Shown: positions 40,011-52,303 of the stretch, one piece after another
Position numbering within the stretch: position 1 is the first letter of the stretch
Layout of the letters: each line of letters begins with the position of its first letter
Assembly: GCA_025716815.1 (NCBI GenBank)
Contig: JAIXMN010000013.1
Coordinates: forward strand, 372,001 to 436,000
Origin: Dichotomocladium elegans
Taxonomy: Eukaryota; Mucoromycota; Mucoromycetes; Mucorales; Lichtheimiaceae
DNA length: 64,000 nt
Direction of reading: 5' to 3'
Made by a program: the position numbers and the translations under genes
Notes under the pieces: generated by a model
The model's input: only the letters and a program-made list of their open reading frames with translations
Databases searched by the model: none
Told to the model about the DNA's origin: nothing

Positions 40011-41470
40011 ATGAAGTTATCTATTCTCTCATTGGCTAGTCTGCTCCTTACTAGCATCGTCTCTTCCCATCCAGTAGCAATCATCAAGCGTGCTTCTGTT
40101 GCTGATTGGCGTGGGCGAGCCATTTACCAGATCCTAACTGACCGATTTGCTCGTACCGATGGCTCCACATCGAACTGCAATAACTTCTCCGATTACTGTG
40201 GTGGCACATATCGAGGCATCATTAACAAGCTTGACTACGTTGCCAGCCTGGGATTTGATGCCATCTGGATCTCTCCCATCCCAAAAAACTCGCCCGGTGG
40301 TTACCATGGATACTGGGCCACTGATTTTTATAGCCTCAATGAACACTTTGGTTCTTCTGACGATCTCAAGGAGCTTGTCAATGCCGCCCACGCTAAGGGT
40401 ATTTACGTTATGCTCGATGTGGTTGCGAACCACGCAGGTCCAACCAACAATGGTGACTACTCAGGATACACTTTTGACACCTCAGACCGCTACCATCCCC
40501 AGTGTAAGATCAATTATAGTGATCAGAGTTCGATCGAGCAATGTTGGGTGGCCGACAACCTCCCGGACATTAACACTGAGGATGGCAACAATGTCAATAC
40601 TCTCAATGATATTGTATTCAAATGGGTTACCACATATGGCTTTGATGGTATCCGTATCGATACCGTTAAGCATGTTCGCAAAGATTTTTGGCGCGGGTAT
40701 CAGGCTGCAGCAGGCGTGTTTGCAACTGGAGAGTAAGAAGGAACACTACTAGAGACACATTTGGTCCTGATCCTCTCCCTTCCTCCCATATTGATAGGGT
40801 ATTCGACGGCAACCCGCTCTATGTGGCAGACTATCAAAACTACATGGACTCGCTCATCAATTATCCAATTTACTATGCTCTTGACGACGTCTTTGTATCA
40901 GGTAAAGGCTTCGATCGCTTGAGTGCCCAGCGTGGGGCGAACTTTGCAGCGTTCAAAGACGTGAGCATCCTCCCAATTTTCATCGACAACCACGACAATC
41001 CTCGCTTCCTGAGTAAAAAAAATGACATCGCCTTGTTCAAGAACGCATTAACCTATGTGCTCCTTGGCGAGGGTATCCCTTCAGTCTACTATGGCTCGGA
41101 GCAGGCTTACGCTGGGGGTGGAGATCCAGGCAACCGTGAGCCGCTCTGGACAAGTGGCTTCAATACAAACTCGGACATGTACGGATTTATTGCCAATATC
41201 AATAATAATGTGCGACAAAAGAGCGACAAGTCCGTATACATGGACCTGGACGTCCAGAGTAACGTGTACGCCTTTATGCATGGCTCTTCGCTTGTGGTGC
41301 TCAACAACTACGGTAGCGGGGCGTCCAACCAAGTTACTGTCAATGTCAGCAACAAGGTGCCCAACGACAGGCAACTGAAAGACGTAGTCAGCGGTATAAC
41401 AGCCACCGTCTCAGGTACTTCGCTCACCTTCAATATCAATAACGGATTGCCTGCAATCTTCAAGATGTGA
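40011..41470 (+). CDS. Secreted alpha-amylase, GH13 (fungal short type)
   Basis: Endo-hydrolysis of alpha-1,4 bonds in starch outside the cell. Exons 40011-40732 and 40798-41470 give 464 residues. There is a signal peptide of about 20 residues (LSILSLASLLLTSIVSSHP). Conserved regions in order: DVVANH, GIRIDTVKHV with the nucleophile Asp217, GEVFDG with the acid/base Glu241, and FIDNHDNPRF with the transition-state Asp307. The protein ends with a beta-sandwich C domain and has no starch-binding module, like the amylase of Rhizopus. The Glu241 codon is split by the single intron (GA in exon 1, G in exon 2). The nearest genes are more than 3 kb away on the left and about 7 kb on the right, so it stands alone in gene-poor DNA. 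Confidence 0.96.
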
Positions 41471-42985
41471 GCTTCAGATACGTGCAGGAACGCAAAACAT
41501 TCAACTTCATTTCTCCTACTCATGGAGTAGGACATCACTCCACATAATCCACTTTTTATATACTTATCTTTAAAACTCAATCGTGTACTTCCAATTCAGA
41601 AGTCGCAGGATAATGAATACAGAAGTGGCGGTTGCCCAGAAATCTATGCAGCACAGGATGGCAATTTAAATGCTCTGTACATAGAAATGAGATGTCGCTC
41701 AAAAGCTCGGTATTGATCTATATACAATCCTAGGTTGAATCTTGCATATAATGAAGATATAGATTTAATAATTATGGTGTCATACAGTAGAAAACTGATC
41801 CTACTTTCTCTGTCTTAATGGATTGGTGTGTGGCACAAAGATATTTGCATATGATGTCACCCAGAAGAGAACTAATCGTGTGACAGATATACGAAGCGAT
41901 GATGGTCCGTGATAGCATAGACAAGTTACACACTCTTGTGACGCGCATACCTTCGATCTTTTCTTCTGTTGGTGGTGTATAGAATCATACACAAGAGAGA
42001 AAACGCCGTGGATTAGCGATATGAGCACAGGAATCGCCTCTCACCTGGTCGTATAAGAACTGAATGGTAAGGATGGAATAATACCGAAAGCAGTAAGCAA
42101 CGGCTGCCGTGTTTTCAATGGTGCAATTCCACGACGCTGTTGCTGCAAATATGTGTGCTTCCCCATGTGTAGTTGAGTTTTAGGCTCTATTTTTGCCACA
42201 CTCACTACTTTTTGTCTCCATCAACCTTTTCTGTGGTAGCATGAGAAGACCAGGAGAAGCTACAAAGAATTTATACTGCACTTTGGAAGTGGGCACGCCC
42301 GTTCATTCAACGGTGCCAGCAAACTATTTACTGTTGGTTAAGGCTCCTGATGGTTTTTTATTTTGTCGTATTGACTAACTCGGGCTTCTACATACACAAA
42401 ACAGGAGTTTCAATAAAAACTATGAAAACGACTCGCCGTATTTTCGTGGTCGCTATCAATCAAAAAAAAAAATGCACAGAGCAACGCCATACCGTGATAT
42501 TTATTTATTTATTTTTTCGTTGCGCACGGGAAGGATGCTTAACGCTGGTTTCCCATTGAAAACGCTCTAATCTTATCTAAAACAAACCACTGAAGACATT
42601 CCTTTTTATCTCTCCATTCAGTTTTCTTCCAAGCAACCACATCAACATCAGAAGTGTAGTTGTTTTATCACGAGCGGAAGTAAGTGAGACTGGATAAAGG
42701 TGCTCTTTATTGTACCATGAGCTGCCTCGCTATAACAAATTGGTAAGCGGTGTTTCACGAGCTACTAAGAAGGTCATGTGATCTCCGCTCTAGAGTGATA
42801 ACTACAACAGTAGTAAAAGCAGCTCAATCAAGGTAACTCAATAGGTCGCGCAGTCTGCGTTGGAAAGAATATGTCGAGCAAGCTCTTTTTTCATCCTCTC
42901 TGCGCGTTCATGCGTATGACACCAGCTTGTGTTGCTACAGTCAACCGACTTTACCCTTTTGTATCTGCTCCGCACGGATCACACG
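41471..42985. other. Intergenic region, nothing recognised
   Basis: 3' flank of the amylase gene and AT-rich sequence with short frames only. Confidence 0.45.
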
Positions 42986-42989
42986 ACTG

Positions 42990-43510
42990 ATGGGAGATAT
43001 CAGAAAGAAATGTTGTCCTTTTCGTTTTCCCAACATCCCTTTCGGTTGCCCAGGTGCTGGTCGCTCGGATACTGCCAAAGATCCAGTATTACTTTCAAAG
43101 AAACTAATAGTTGCCGCGGCATCGGTGGGGATCAAGGCCCGGATCTCCTTCTGAGCGCCAAGGTGTTACTCTCGAAAGAAATTGAGCAGCTGCTGAGGCA
43201 TTAGTCGTGGGGAAACCAAGGGCTAGCTAGACGCTTACGAGCTGCAAGATGCTTGTTTTATTCGAAACTGTCTGGCATCGAGATGGGGGATTAAGAGCTG
43301 GATCCTTGCAAGCAGTAAATGTGCCCGTTTCTTTGGAACTGTCAGGCGTCGGAGGAGGAGGATGGACCGGCTCCTACCCCTAAACAGCAACGTGTTTACT
43401 TTCGAAACTGTCAGGCAACGGGGATGATGGAAAGGCTGGGCCCTCCCTAAGCAGCAATGAGATTGATTCTTTCGAAAGCGGCCAGGCATCAGGGGACGCA
43501 CAACTGACAG
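42990..43510. repeat. Irregular minisatellite-like tandem repeat
   Basis: About six degenerate units of roughly 65-90 bases, each containing a core like TTCGAAACTGTCAGGCATCGG followed by a G-rich part and a CAGCAA-like end. Cores are at about 43,092, 43,167, 43,260, 43,328, 43,398 and 43,469. Translation of several units gives similar peptides (LSGVGGGG, LSGNGDDGKAG, ESGQASGD), so this may be the remnant of a repetitive coding region, but stops lie between units. Confidence 0.6.
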
Positions 43511-44890
43511 GCAAAGAAGACAGTATCGCCCGGACGGGCTGTATGGGTAGAGTAGATAGATCCTTTATGTAGTGCGAGACAAGATCAAGGAGTACCTGTC
43601 CAAATGATCAGATGTACATGTTTCGCTGTGCATACCACATCCCACAGGCAGTGATACCTCTTGGTAGGATACCGTGTTCAAGCAAGGGATTAGGTGCACC
43701 CCCGGGACCATGACTGGGGGGGGGGTGGCTCAAAGGGGACCAAGATAAATGCAGGTATCTTGCTTCTAGAGTGGAATCACATGGTGGTTGATCTTCTCAT
43801 AATTGCTTCTGGAAACAGAGCCTACATTGCTCTGGTCAACTAGACTGCCGATTAGTATAGTAATAATATCCATAACTTAGTACTGTAAAAGCCTCTTATT
43901 TCGTTTAAGCTCTTATTTCATATCTCTGTACCACAGTAAAACGAGCGGTGTTTTTGACGTGGTCATTGAGTATGTGTGTGTTTTGACATGATAATTGAGC
44001 ACGCAGAATCCAAAAGTCTGCGAAGCAGCATATACCAAAGCTTATCATTGGAAACAAACATCGTAGTGACCATCAGTTCTCTATTTTACTACCCGTCTCC
44101 AATTTCCGGCCACCCATATATAATGTCCAACGACACTCAATTTTGAGTCCCTGCAGCGATGGCCAAATCACATGGTGTTTCCAGGAATACTAACATATCC
44201 CAATGCCATGAATTCGTTTTCTGATACTATATACTGTAGAACTTGATTGATATAGCTCACATATTACTCCCGAAATCACTTTTTCGTTGAGATCGTACAT
44301 AGGCTACGGTTGCCGGAAATCAATGCACTAAAGAAGCAATCTCACTTTCACCATGGAAAGACAAGGGGTAGACAGCATTGTCTGCCTGCGCTCTTTGTCT
44401 CCAAATTCAATGACAGGAAGGGGTATGGTGCTTCGCGGTCTTCTGCGTTTTATGTCAAACCTACTCCACTCATTCTATTGCGGCAGCGACGAATGAAATA
44501 TAATAGGGCTTGGAGATAAGAACTTTTGTTACATCCATATTCATCCGCACACCGCTGTCCACCTTTGCCTACGTACAAATAGCTCCTTCTTCAGCAAATC
44601 GTTCTCGTGTGCTGCGTTTCGGATCTCCAACAAATAGCTATCCGTCTCTGTATATCAATGTGGACCCATTTAAGATTCTGCGAAAAGTTCATAGCCGTTA
44701 TCTCATACTCATGCTTCAACTGTATCACTGCTTCCGTTGAAAGTATAATATCGTTACTCAGAGTCAGCAAGCGAGGGTAATAAGCTTTTCCTGGTTAATC
44801 TCTCCAGGCAGTTCAATGTTCATTGCTCGTTACTATGCGAGCGAATTCTTGGAATATTCGGCTTCATTGGCCATGATAGCGCGGTCGTCG
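43511..44890. other. Intergenic region, nothing recognised
   Basis: Contains a G run at about 43,716-43,725. No gene is supported. Confidence 0.4.
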
Positions 44891-44897
44891 TATTTCT

Positions 44898-45650
44898 TTA
44901 TTTCAAGAAGATCCTTTTGAAACTTGTCATTCCGCCGATTACAATCTTGATGCTCAGTACTTCCCGTGGTCTGGGTTGATTTATGCGCTTTCGGTTGGTG
45001 ACAACTAGACCTGCGTGCTGCCCTGGTTTGAGACCACCTGCTTGGTCCGAGATTTGCGCCTTTGCAGACTGAAATTGCTCTGTTAAATTTTGAACCTCCA
45101 GCTTCGCCGACTGAGTTTCAGCTATCAGACGGGTTAGTAACTTTAGCCAACTGCAACGCACGAGCCCTACTTTACTCATATTCCGATCGCATTTTCATGG
45201 CAATGTTCTCGCCTTATGCCGGTCTGGTCTGGGTACGCTTTGCTTTCTTCCGGGCGCCTTTAGCACGCTCGCTCTTCATCTCGTTCTCCGTTGCTACGAT
45301 CTTTCTTTTGTAGACTCAGTTTCACGCTGAAGTTCCAAGTTGACAGATGTCGTTTGAGAATGGGCCTCTGCCTCGTTCTTGAGCGTACCCCTTCGTTGGT
45401 CAACCTTTTGAATACTGAATTACAATTCTTTGACGAGCATAAAGATAAATATGTTATTTCTTCTCACCTTATCCAGCCTGTAGCGTTTCTATCTGTCCAT
45501 TCAGCGAAGTCAGCTGGTCAGTCATCATACGATTGCTTTTCTTTCGAGGTTTATTCTTGCAGCTCATGCTTGGATTACTTGAGTTGGTCCAGCTCAATGA
45601 CCTCTAGCTTCCGGTGTCGCTCTTGCTTTGTGCAGTCGCTCATGGAGCAC
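44898..45650 (-). pseudogene. Decayed coiled-coil protein frame
   Basis: On the minus strand from about 45,650 to 44,900, segments in different frames read as heptad-rich helices: ELQRETESTKERIVATENEM with following KSERAKGARKKAKR, and AETQSAKLEVQNLTEQFQSA then KAQISDQAGG. Stops and frame changes separate them. This may be a spliced gene whose introns I could not place, or a dead gene. No family can be named. Confidence 0.35.
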
Positions 45651-46700
45651 AACACAGTGGTGATCAGTTAAATGTCAAGGGGTTGGGTTAGTGTTTTCTA
45701 TTTACTATGAGATTCTTTCATCGTTTGATATGACAACTCCATACCATTTTATGCGACATATTTTTAGCCTTATATACCAAATTTGCTTTGGAAAATGAAA
45801 TATGATCTGCTTGAACAAAGTACTGTTTCATCACGCCAGCTGATATCATCGTCATTTTTACTCGTATGCTCAACCATTAGATGAGCGACCCTCGCCCAAT
45901 CAGGCTTATGCCTTGCTTTAACTCTAAAGATGATACCTCGATAAAATGAAATAAAATAAAGCGCTATCAGTAACTCCAAATTAATACCATGGTAGTCTTA
46001 ACTTGCTGTGCAGCATATACTATCCTCGTCCTTCATACAGCAGCAAGCGATTCGCCTACAGTGGCCGCCCGTTATAAAGATACATTTGGTTCCAGATCAT
46101 ATCACTATAACGAATTATCAGTATAATAAATTGGAGTAACCCCTGCCCGGTCAATATGGTTCCGTAAAGGTGTACCACTATATCAAAATATCATTGTAAC
46201 AAATATCTATAAAGAGCAGCCACTGTACATATTTTGCTATTCATGGCGATAATTTGACACTGGCCGCAACGAACTATGGACGGTCGTCACTTTGCCCTCG
46301 TTGCGGGCATCAAATAGATAGTTTGCTATCACTTGCAAGCAAAAATATCAGAAACAGCAGATTAAACGCAAATTCGAACCTTCGTGGTGACATGCACCCA
46401 TTTAGCTGCAATAACTCGGAAAACGTTTAGGAGTTAAAGTAGCTATGGCAACTGAACTGCTATGACGTTGAAAAGTAACTTCCTCTTGGAGAATTGTTCA
46501 TAAATTATTTCCCCCTCAGAGTTTTCGCCGCTCTTGTTTCATTGTTGGAAAAACGGTGTTGTGAAATTTGAGCTCTGCATATTAAACACCGAAATTTCAT
46601 CTACATATGTAGCTAGTAATGCACGCTTATAGAATGTTCAGTTTCGAATGCGCATTTGTAGTCTCTCGAAATCTCTTTAAAGCAAAGCAATTGGCAGAAA
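45651..46700. other. Intergenic region, nothing recognised
   Basis: AT-rich, with short frames and no motif. Confidence 0.4.
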
Positions 46701-46954
46701 ATGGATCAAGAAGAAGCGAAACGATTGCCACAAACGCATCATGGAGCATGGTCTGCATGGACTGACCAAATATGGAAAAGGTCGGGTACGGTAAAAGGGT
46801 CTTGATTCGCTCTTGTCGCGCATGTGCGTGTACGTGCGCATACGTTAATTTTCAGAATCCCTTTGCCCCTTCCCTTCTCCTAGCAGTCTCCCCTTTTTGT
46901 TGCATTCACAGAAAGAGTTCTGCTGCCCCTATAGCTCCTCGAGAGAAAAATTAG
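46701..46954 (+). CDS. Possible two-exon small protein (62 residues)
   Basis: ATG at 46701 opens a 90-nt exon (MDQEEAKRLPQTHHGAWSAW and onward to RSGT). Donor GTAAAA at 46791 and acceptor TTTTCAG ending at 46855 join it in phase to 46856-46954. The second exon begins NPFAPSLLLAV, faintly like the NPxxP start of HIG1-type membrane domains, but the rest does not match. The 65-nt intron size fits the genome. Without a homologue this is a candidate only. Confidence 0.3.
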
Positions 46955-48548
46955 CAAGAATGGAAGATACGCTCTTCTGCGTGTCGTTCGAATGATGAGT
47001 CGCATACAAAGGTAAGATAGTATCGCGCAAAGAGCTTGACGCAATCAGGGTCTATATTCACACAATGTTCTGGAATGAGCAATCCGCTTCTTCACAAAGG
47101 TGACCAGAGCTATGTTATAGATGAGAGTGTGTACTCTCTTTAGTCTACTTTCCCCATGCAAGGATATCAGCGCAGCAGCGAGATATCAAAAGGATATTTC
47201 GTAGCCCTTTTATGAAGGGCAGAAGCAGGAGCCGTTTTCAATAAAGACCGCAAGAATGATCCTTTAGAGTGCGCTGACGTGGATTCATCATATCCCTTGG
47301 GCACTTTAACGTGCTGCTACTCAAGATACTTGGAGAGACGTGAAGTGTACAAAACATCACTCTGTTACAGATGATCACTGGATGCAAAATGTCAATGGGA
47401 AGGAGCTCATTTTCAGCTTTTGGTCAGGGATAGCGATGCAAAGATCTCAAGATCATTTGACAGGGCGCGCGCAAAAAGAACATGCCTGCTATCAATTCTA
47501 GAATTTCAGCGGCATTTTCCTTGGTAAATCTAGAGCTCACAGTAGAAATGAACACAGTATGATATAGTCCAAGGAAGGGAACCCCCACCGTTGTTAAAGT
47601 TTCAAGGATAAGAGCGAAGGCATGAAATTTTTGGAAGCAAACGCGGCAGGAGACATCATTCCGCGCAGCTTCATGACTCGCAATGGACAAACCCGAATTC
47701 CCTCCATAGACCTATGGTGCTTACTACCACGTGCTCATCTTGATAGACGTTGTGTTGAGCCAGATGCTAATCGAAGAATGTGGAGTAAGGGTACTTGTTT
47801 TGTTTTGTATGACACAAGTGCACATGCGGCTGAGCGCTCAGTTTAGTTATCATGTGTTTGCACACATAATGGGGAGCGAAACGATAGATTTAAATAAAAC
47901 GGAATTGACGCTATATTATATATATATATATATATATAATGATAAGAAATAGTCGGGGTACTTCCCACCGAAAAGCCCATACGTTGGAAAAAGAAAGAGA
48001 CAAAGAGGATCCTTTGACCGTGTGCATATTCACACATTCTTCGCATTTAGCCGAAATTATAATATAAAGACTGGAACCGTGATTCCGAGTATGCGAGCGC
48101 TTTGTTTGCCACATTCGGGTTTTTCAGAATAAAAGTAAAAATATCAGGTGGTCACGGTTGTCAAGATCCACAACCCTGGGATAGCCAGCTTCCCATGCAC
48201 AAGGCAGTCCACCTCCTAATGATTTAGTGAATAGATTGCAAATGGAATGTGTCGGGGGAGAGCAATGCATAGACTATTTATTTCTTGTCTGGGATATGAC
48301 GTACACAATGGGCGGGGAAAATGAGAAAGAATATCTTGTTTGATCATTCCATCACTCTCACACACGGACCACCCTGGGTATGACAATGATTATGATATGT
48401 ATCTGTATGACCCGACTAATGGGGAGAGGGGTGGGTGGCGATCTCCAACAGCCTTATTATCAACAATAATTATCAAGTAAATCTAGCTTGTAGACCCGAT
48501 TCAGACAAAGAAAGGGGAAATTAAGGAAATAGAGATGGACAGCAAGGA
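46955..48548. other. Intergenic region with (TA)n run
   Basis: A TA run at about 47,917-47,938. Frames on both strands at 47,424-47,950 are unrecognised. Nothing else is supported. Confidence 0.4.
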
Positions 48549-49758
48549 TTAGAATGCGCCATTTTCTTGTGAAGCAATGTCTTGGTATCTCGGTGGTGGT
48601 GTGATCTCCACAGCTGTCCTACTGTTACGTCTCGGGTTGAGTTTTTTGAGCCATGTCATGGAAGACAGCGAGATAGAAGAAGAGGAATAAGAAGAGCAGG
48701 CACTCGAGGGCGATGAGATATGTGGTAGAATTGCATGGTGTTGGTTCTGAATCGTTTGGTATGCAGGAAGCGTGAGGGAGTCCTCGATGGTGTCCATGAG
48801 GACTGAGACTGGTGCATCCATGAGAATTTCCTTTGACACTCCGTCGCGCATAGTGAAGACAATCGAGATCTGGATCCAGTGACGGACGCGGATGTTGGGG
48901 TTTGATGTGGACGGATGCACCCGCAGCGTGCTGTTGTCTGGGACAAGGTAAGTGCACCGCAGCTCCTGTTCCTGTTGCTCAGGTTCCTTCGATGGCGTCA
49001 AGGTGATCTCATGGTGAAGAATGCGCGTGGAGCGTTTAGCCCGAGCACGGAACTTTTGGCGTTCGATAAGTTTGCAGCAGATACGATCGACGGAACAAGG
49101 CGGCCTGGAGAAGAAAAAGGAGATGGCGAGCGGTTTTCCGGGTGTGATATGCGCGGTCTCTACAAGGATATGCAGCTCGCTGCCCAGAGATGGATCGAGG
49201 ATATGCGTCTGGGTGATACAGCGGGGCACATTTTCGTGGGGCAGCCGCACTAGCACAACCGGACAGGATGCAGAAAGATGCGATTGGAAAGGCGACAAGG
49301 ATGCCCAGGATCCAACTGGCTTCATGAAAAGTTGGCATATGAGTTTGTACCGGACATGGCCGAGACCACATTCGATGGATTCGGAAAGAGCATTTGATAA
49401 GAGAATCTCAAAAGGGAAGGCGTGTATGCCCTTCTTAAGCATAATTGGGGATCGGCTGATTGGAATCATAGAGTCCACGATGATATGTTTATCCCAATGC
49501 TGGGCTGCTGTTTTGGTTTTATTTTATCAGCCGATGTGGTTTTCCAGTATAGAATGGACGATGTTTTCTCTAACCTTCGGGCCATAGGGTCTTTACGGTA
49601 CCTACAAATTGGATTGTCACGGCCTGGATGATAGTTGAATAGGACAGTTTAAAGCGAATTAGACCTCGTAGGATGTTGATCGTGTGTTTGTCTTTCGGAT
49701 GGCCGCGCAAATAAACCATAGGTTCAACTAATTCGATAGATAGCGATTTGCGGAACAT
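48549..49758 (-). CDS. Alpha-arrestin-like adaptor with C-terminal PPxY motif
   Basis: Arrestin-related trafficking adaptors recruit the Rsp5/NEDD4 ubiquitin ligase to plasma-membrane transporters and receptors, leading to endocytosis. Exons 49575-49758 and 48549-49504 give 379 residues; the intron uses donor GTTAGA. The N-terminal arrestin half shows VYLRG, IRFKLSYSTIIQAVTIQFVG, then the strand-turn text KKGIHAFPFEILLSNALSES and CGLGHVRYKL. The C-terminal half has LPHENVPRCI and GKPLAISFFF. The tail is Ser-rich and contains PPRY (in ITPPPRYQDIA), a PPxY ligase-binding motif. It is adjacent to and divergent from a HAL/NPR-type kinase at 50,154; that kinase family controls the same class of transporters in yeast, so a linked role is plausible but not shown. 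Confidence 0.88.
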
Positions 49759-50153
49759 TGCACAAACGGAGGGGTGGTGGCAAAGAGGGGAAAGGAAAGA
49801 GAAATGAGATTAGGAAAGAGGGAAAGACCAACTACTCCCTCCCCTGATTGATAAATACACCCTCCTGCATGTGTGCATCTCTTATAAAGGCCCCTTCTCA
49901 ACGTAGGCCCCACCGCCCCTTTTCGTTGTCCACTTCTTTTTCGGCGGGCTGAGTTGCACTGATGGAGAGGTGTCTTTGAAATATTCATCTCAGAAAAAAG
50001 GAGTTCAATTTCAGTCCATGGCACAGTTTCATGTATCTGTGAACCATAAATGATTTTTTGTCATGGCCTTTTTTTCGTGACCTTTTCCTCCATCTCTTCT
50101 TTCTCTTCTGTATACGTCTTTCTCCTCCTCCAGGTTAACGCTGCCTGACTGCG
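49759..50153. other. Divergent intergenic region between arrestin and kinase genes
   Basis: About 395 bp shared upstream region. It contains a purine-rich run on the plus strand at about 49,770-49,830 and a pyrimidine-rich leader just before 50,154. No specific site was identified. Confidence 0.45.
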
Positions 50154-52070
50154 ATGCCTTCTTTGCTCTTGAGCACCCGGCGTAATGGAATAATTACACC
50201 TGAGCTTTCTATGCCCTCAAGCCCGACTCTCGCGCTTGCGACGGTCACACCAACAACGGCTACTTTCCGCCATGACCACCTCAAGGATCTCCAAATCGCT
50301 TCGTCCTCTGTCGATCTTGCTGAATTGGCCAAACGCCTGCAAACGACAGTGTCGTTGTCTTCTCCAGTGCTTAGAAATAAGCACCCGCAGCCGCAACACC
50401 ACCCTTCTAAGCCTGTCTCACCTTCGTCGTCGTTTTCATCGATGGCCTCGGCCTCATCTTCCAATCTTTCGACGGCGCATCAGCAACAACAGCGCTCGAG
50501 CCCGAAGTCGCACAATCATCATCCGTCTAAACCACTCACGCCTTCATCATCCTCTTTATCCTCTTCATCATCCTCGTCATCATCCTTCGATCTCGCTGTC
50601 GCGACTAGCCCTGGAATTCAACAGCCGCCCAAAGCATCCGAAGACAGACAACAGCAAAAGCAAAGACAGGAAGAGCGACACCATGACCCACCACGACCAA
50701 CATTGACCCACCGGCCCGCGAGTGACAATACGCCGGCCCAGTTTGTGTTCAAGAAGCCAGAGTATGATCAATTATACCTCCAGACTCATTTCCACCATAA
50801 TCAACAACACCACAGAGATTCTTCCTCGGTTAAGCAAAGTGATCTGATGTCAACATGGTCTGATTTAAGACGATTGTTTGTCTCCGCCGAAACAGCTCCG
50901 CTCAGGGATGACAAGGCTGCTGCTTTTGGGAATCAGTTCCGTCAGGACATCGGCGCCCGCTATGGCAAATGGGGTAAGTTGTGATTGGATCTCTTCTGGA
51001 TTTGAGCAAGACGAATAACATCGAGGCCAGGTCGTTACATTGGCAAAGGCGCTGGCGGATCTGTTCGTCTCATCCAGCGCGGATCTGACGGTCGGTTGTT
51101 TGCAGTCAAACGTTTCCGAAGGCAGCTGCCGCATGAGTCCGCCAAGGACTATATCAAAAAGGTTACTGCAGAATTCTGCATTGGATATACGATCCACCAT
51201 CCAAACGTGATCGAGACCTTCGATATCATCCAGGAAGGCAATTTGTTCTATGAGATAATGGAGTATGCTCCCAACGATCTTTTCAACCTTGTCATGAGCG
51301 GGATGATGTCTCGGGAAGAAATAGCCTGCTGCTGGCGACAGCTGCTTCAAGGTCTCGATTATCTGCATAATATAGGTATTGCGCACCGCGATCTCAAACT
51401 CGACAACTTGATGCTGGACCATCTCGGCATCCTCAAAATCATCGACTTTGGATGCTCGTGCGTTTTCAAATCCCCTTTTGAAGAAACCATTGAGAGGTGC
51501 AGAGGGATTTATGGCTCGGATCCGTACATTGCACCCGAAATTTTCTCGCACACGGCTTATGACCCACGGGCAGCAGATATTTGGTCGTGCGGTATCATTT
51601 TCATCTGCATGACGATTCGTCGGTTTCCATGGCGCATTGCCCGCGCTTCTGACCCGGCCTTCAAAGCATACGCGACCAACCAAAATCACCAACAGCTCAG
51701 GATGCTCAAACTCTTACCACGCGAGACCAGGCCAGCCATTGCATCCATGATGCGCGTTAATCCTGATAAGCGTGTGTCACTTAAGAACTTGCTCAATGAC
51801 AAGTGGATCGACAGTATTGACGTATGCTCGGCTACAGTACCTGGAACTCATCATGTGCACCATGTATTGACACTCCCACCAACGCCATCAGAACGCGATA
51901 ACCTCGTCGTCCTGACCACTGAGCCCCCTGGAGCCGTTGCTGAAAAAGAGAAGAAAAGACGCTCATCATTGCCTTCTCAAAAAATCGGCCCATCTACGAC
52001 ATTACATCCAAAATCTCCTTCCGTTCTTCGTCAACGTCCACATCACCAGCGAGATGCCACGCAACATTGA
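50154..52070 (+). CDS. Serine/threonine protein kinase of the HAL4/HAL5-NPR1 family
   Basis: Fungal-specific kinase family that stabilises nutrient and ion transporters at the plasma membrane. Exons 50154-50973 and 51031-52070 give 619 residues. The N-terminal 250 residues are low-complexity (poly-Ser, Gln/His/Pro-rich). The kinase domain (about 273-545) begins YIGKGAGGSVRLI (Gly loop), has AVKRF (ATP Lys), EYAPNDLFNLV in the hinge, HRDLKLDNLML (catalytic loop), IDFGCS (Mg loop), YIAPEIF, and ADIWSCGIIF. The GKGAGG start, the DLF after the hinge and the CRG insert with GSDPYIAPE are typical of the HAL/NPR group rather than CAMK or AGC kinases. The C-terminal tail is Ser/Pro/Lys-rich. Confidence 0.92.
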
Positions 52071-52303
52071 AAAAGCCATAACCCCTTTCCTTTCATTCCA
52101 TATCCTTTGCTATATTCCTTACTGTACCATGTCCTCCATCTCCCTCATTCATACTGTACATATTTCTATTAAAAAATCCATGATCCCATAGCATGCTGAT
52201 GATCTTGTTGTCCATTATAGATATTGCTTGCGTGTGTGGTGTTTCGTCTAATATTGTGTACGGTCATGGCATTCACATTGCGGGTTTTATTGATAAATGT
52301 TCT

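Noticed and set aside
47424..47850. Hydrophobic frames on both strands
   Set aside because: No motif, no splice support, AT-rich gene-poor context.
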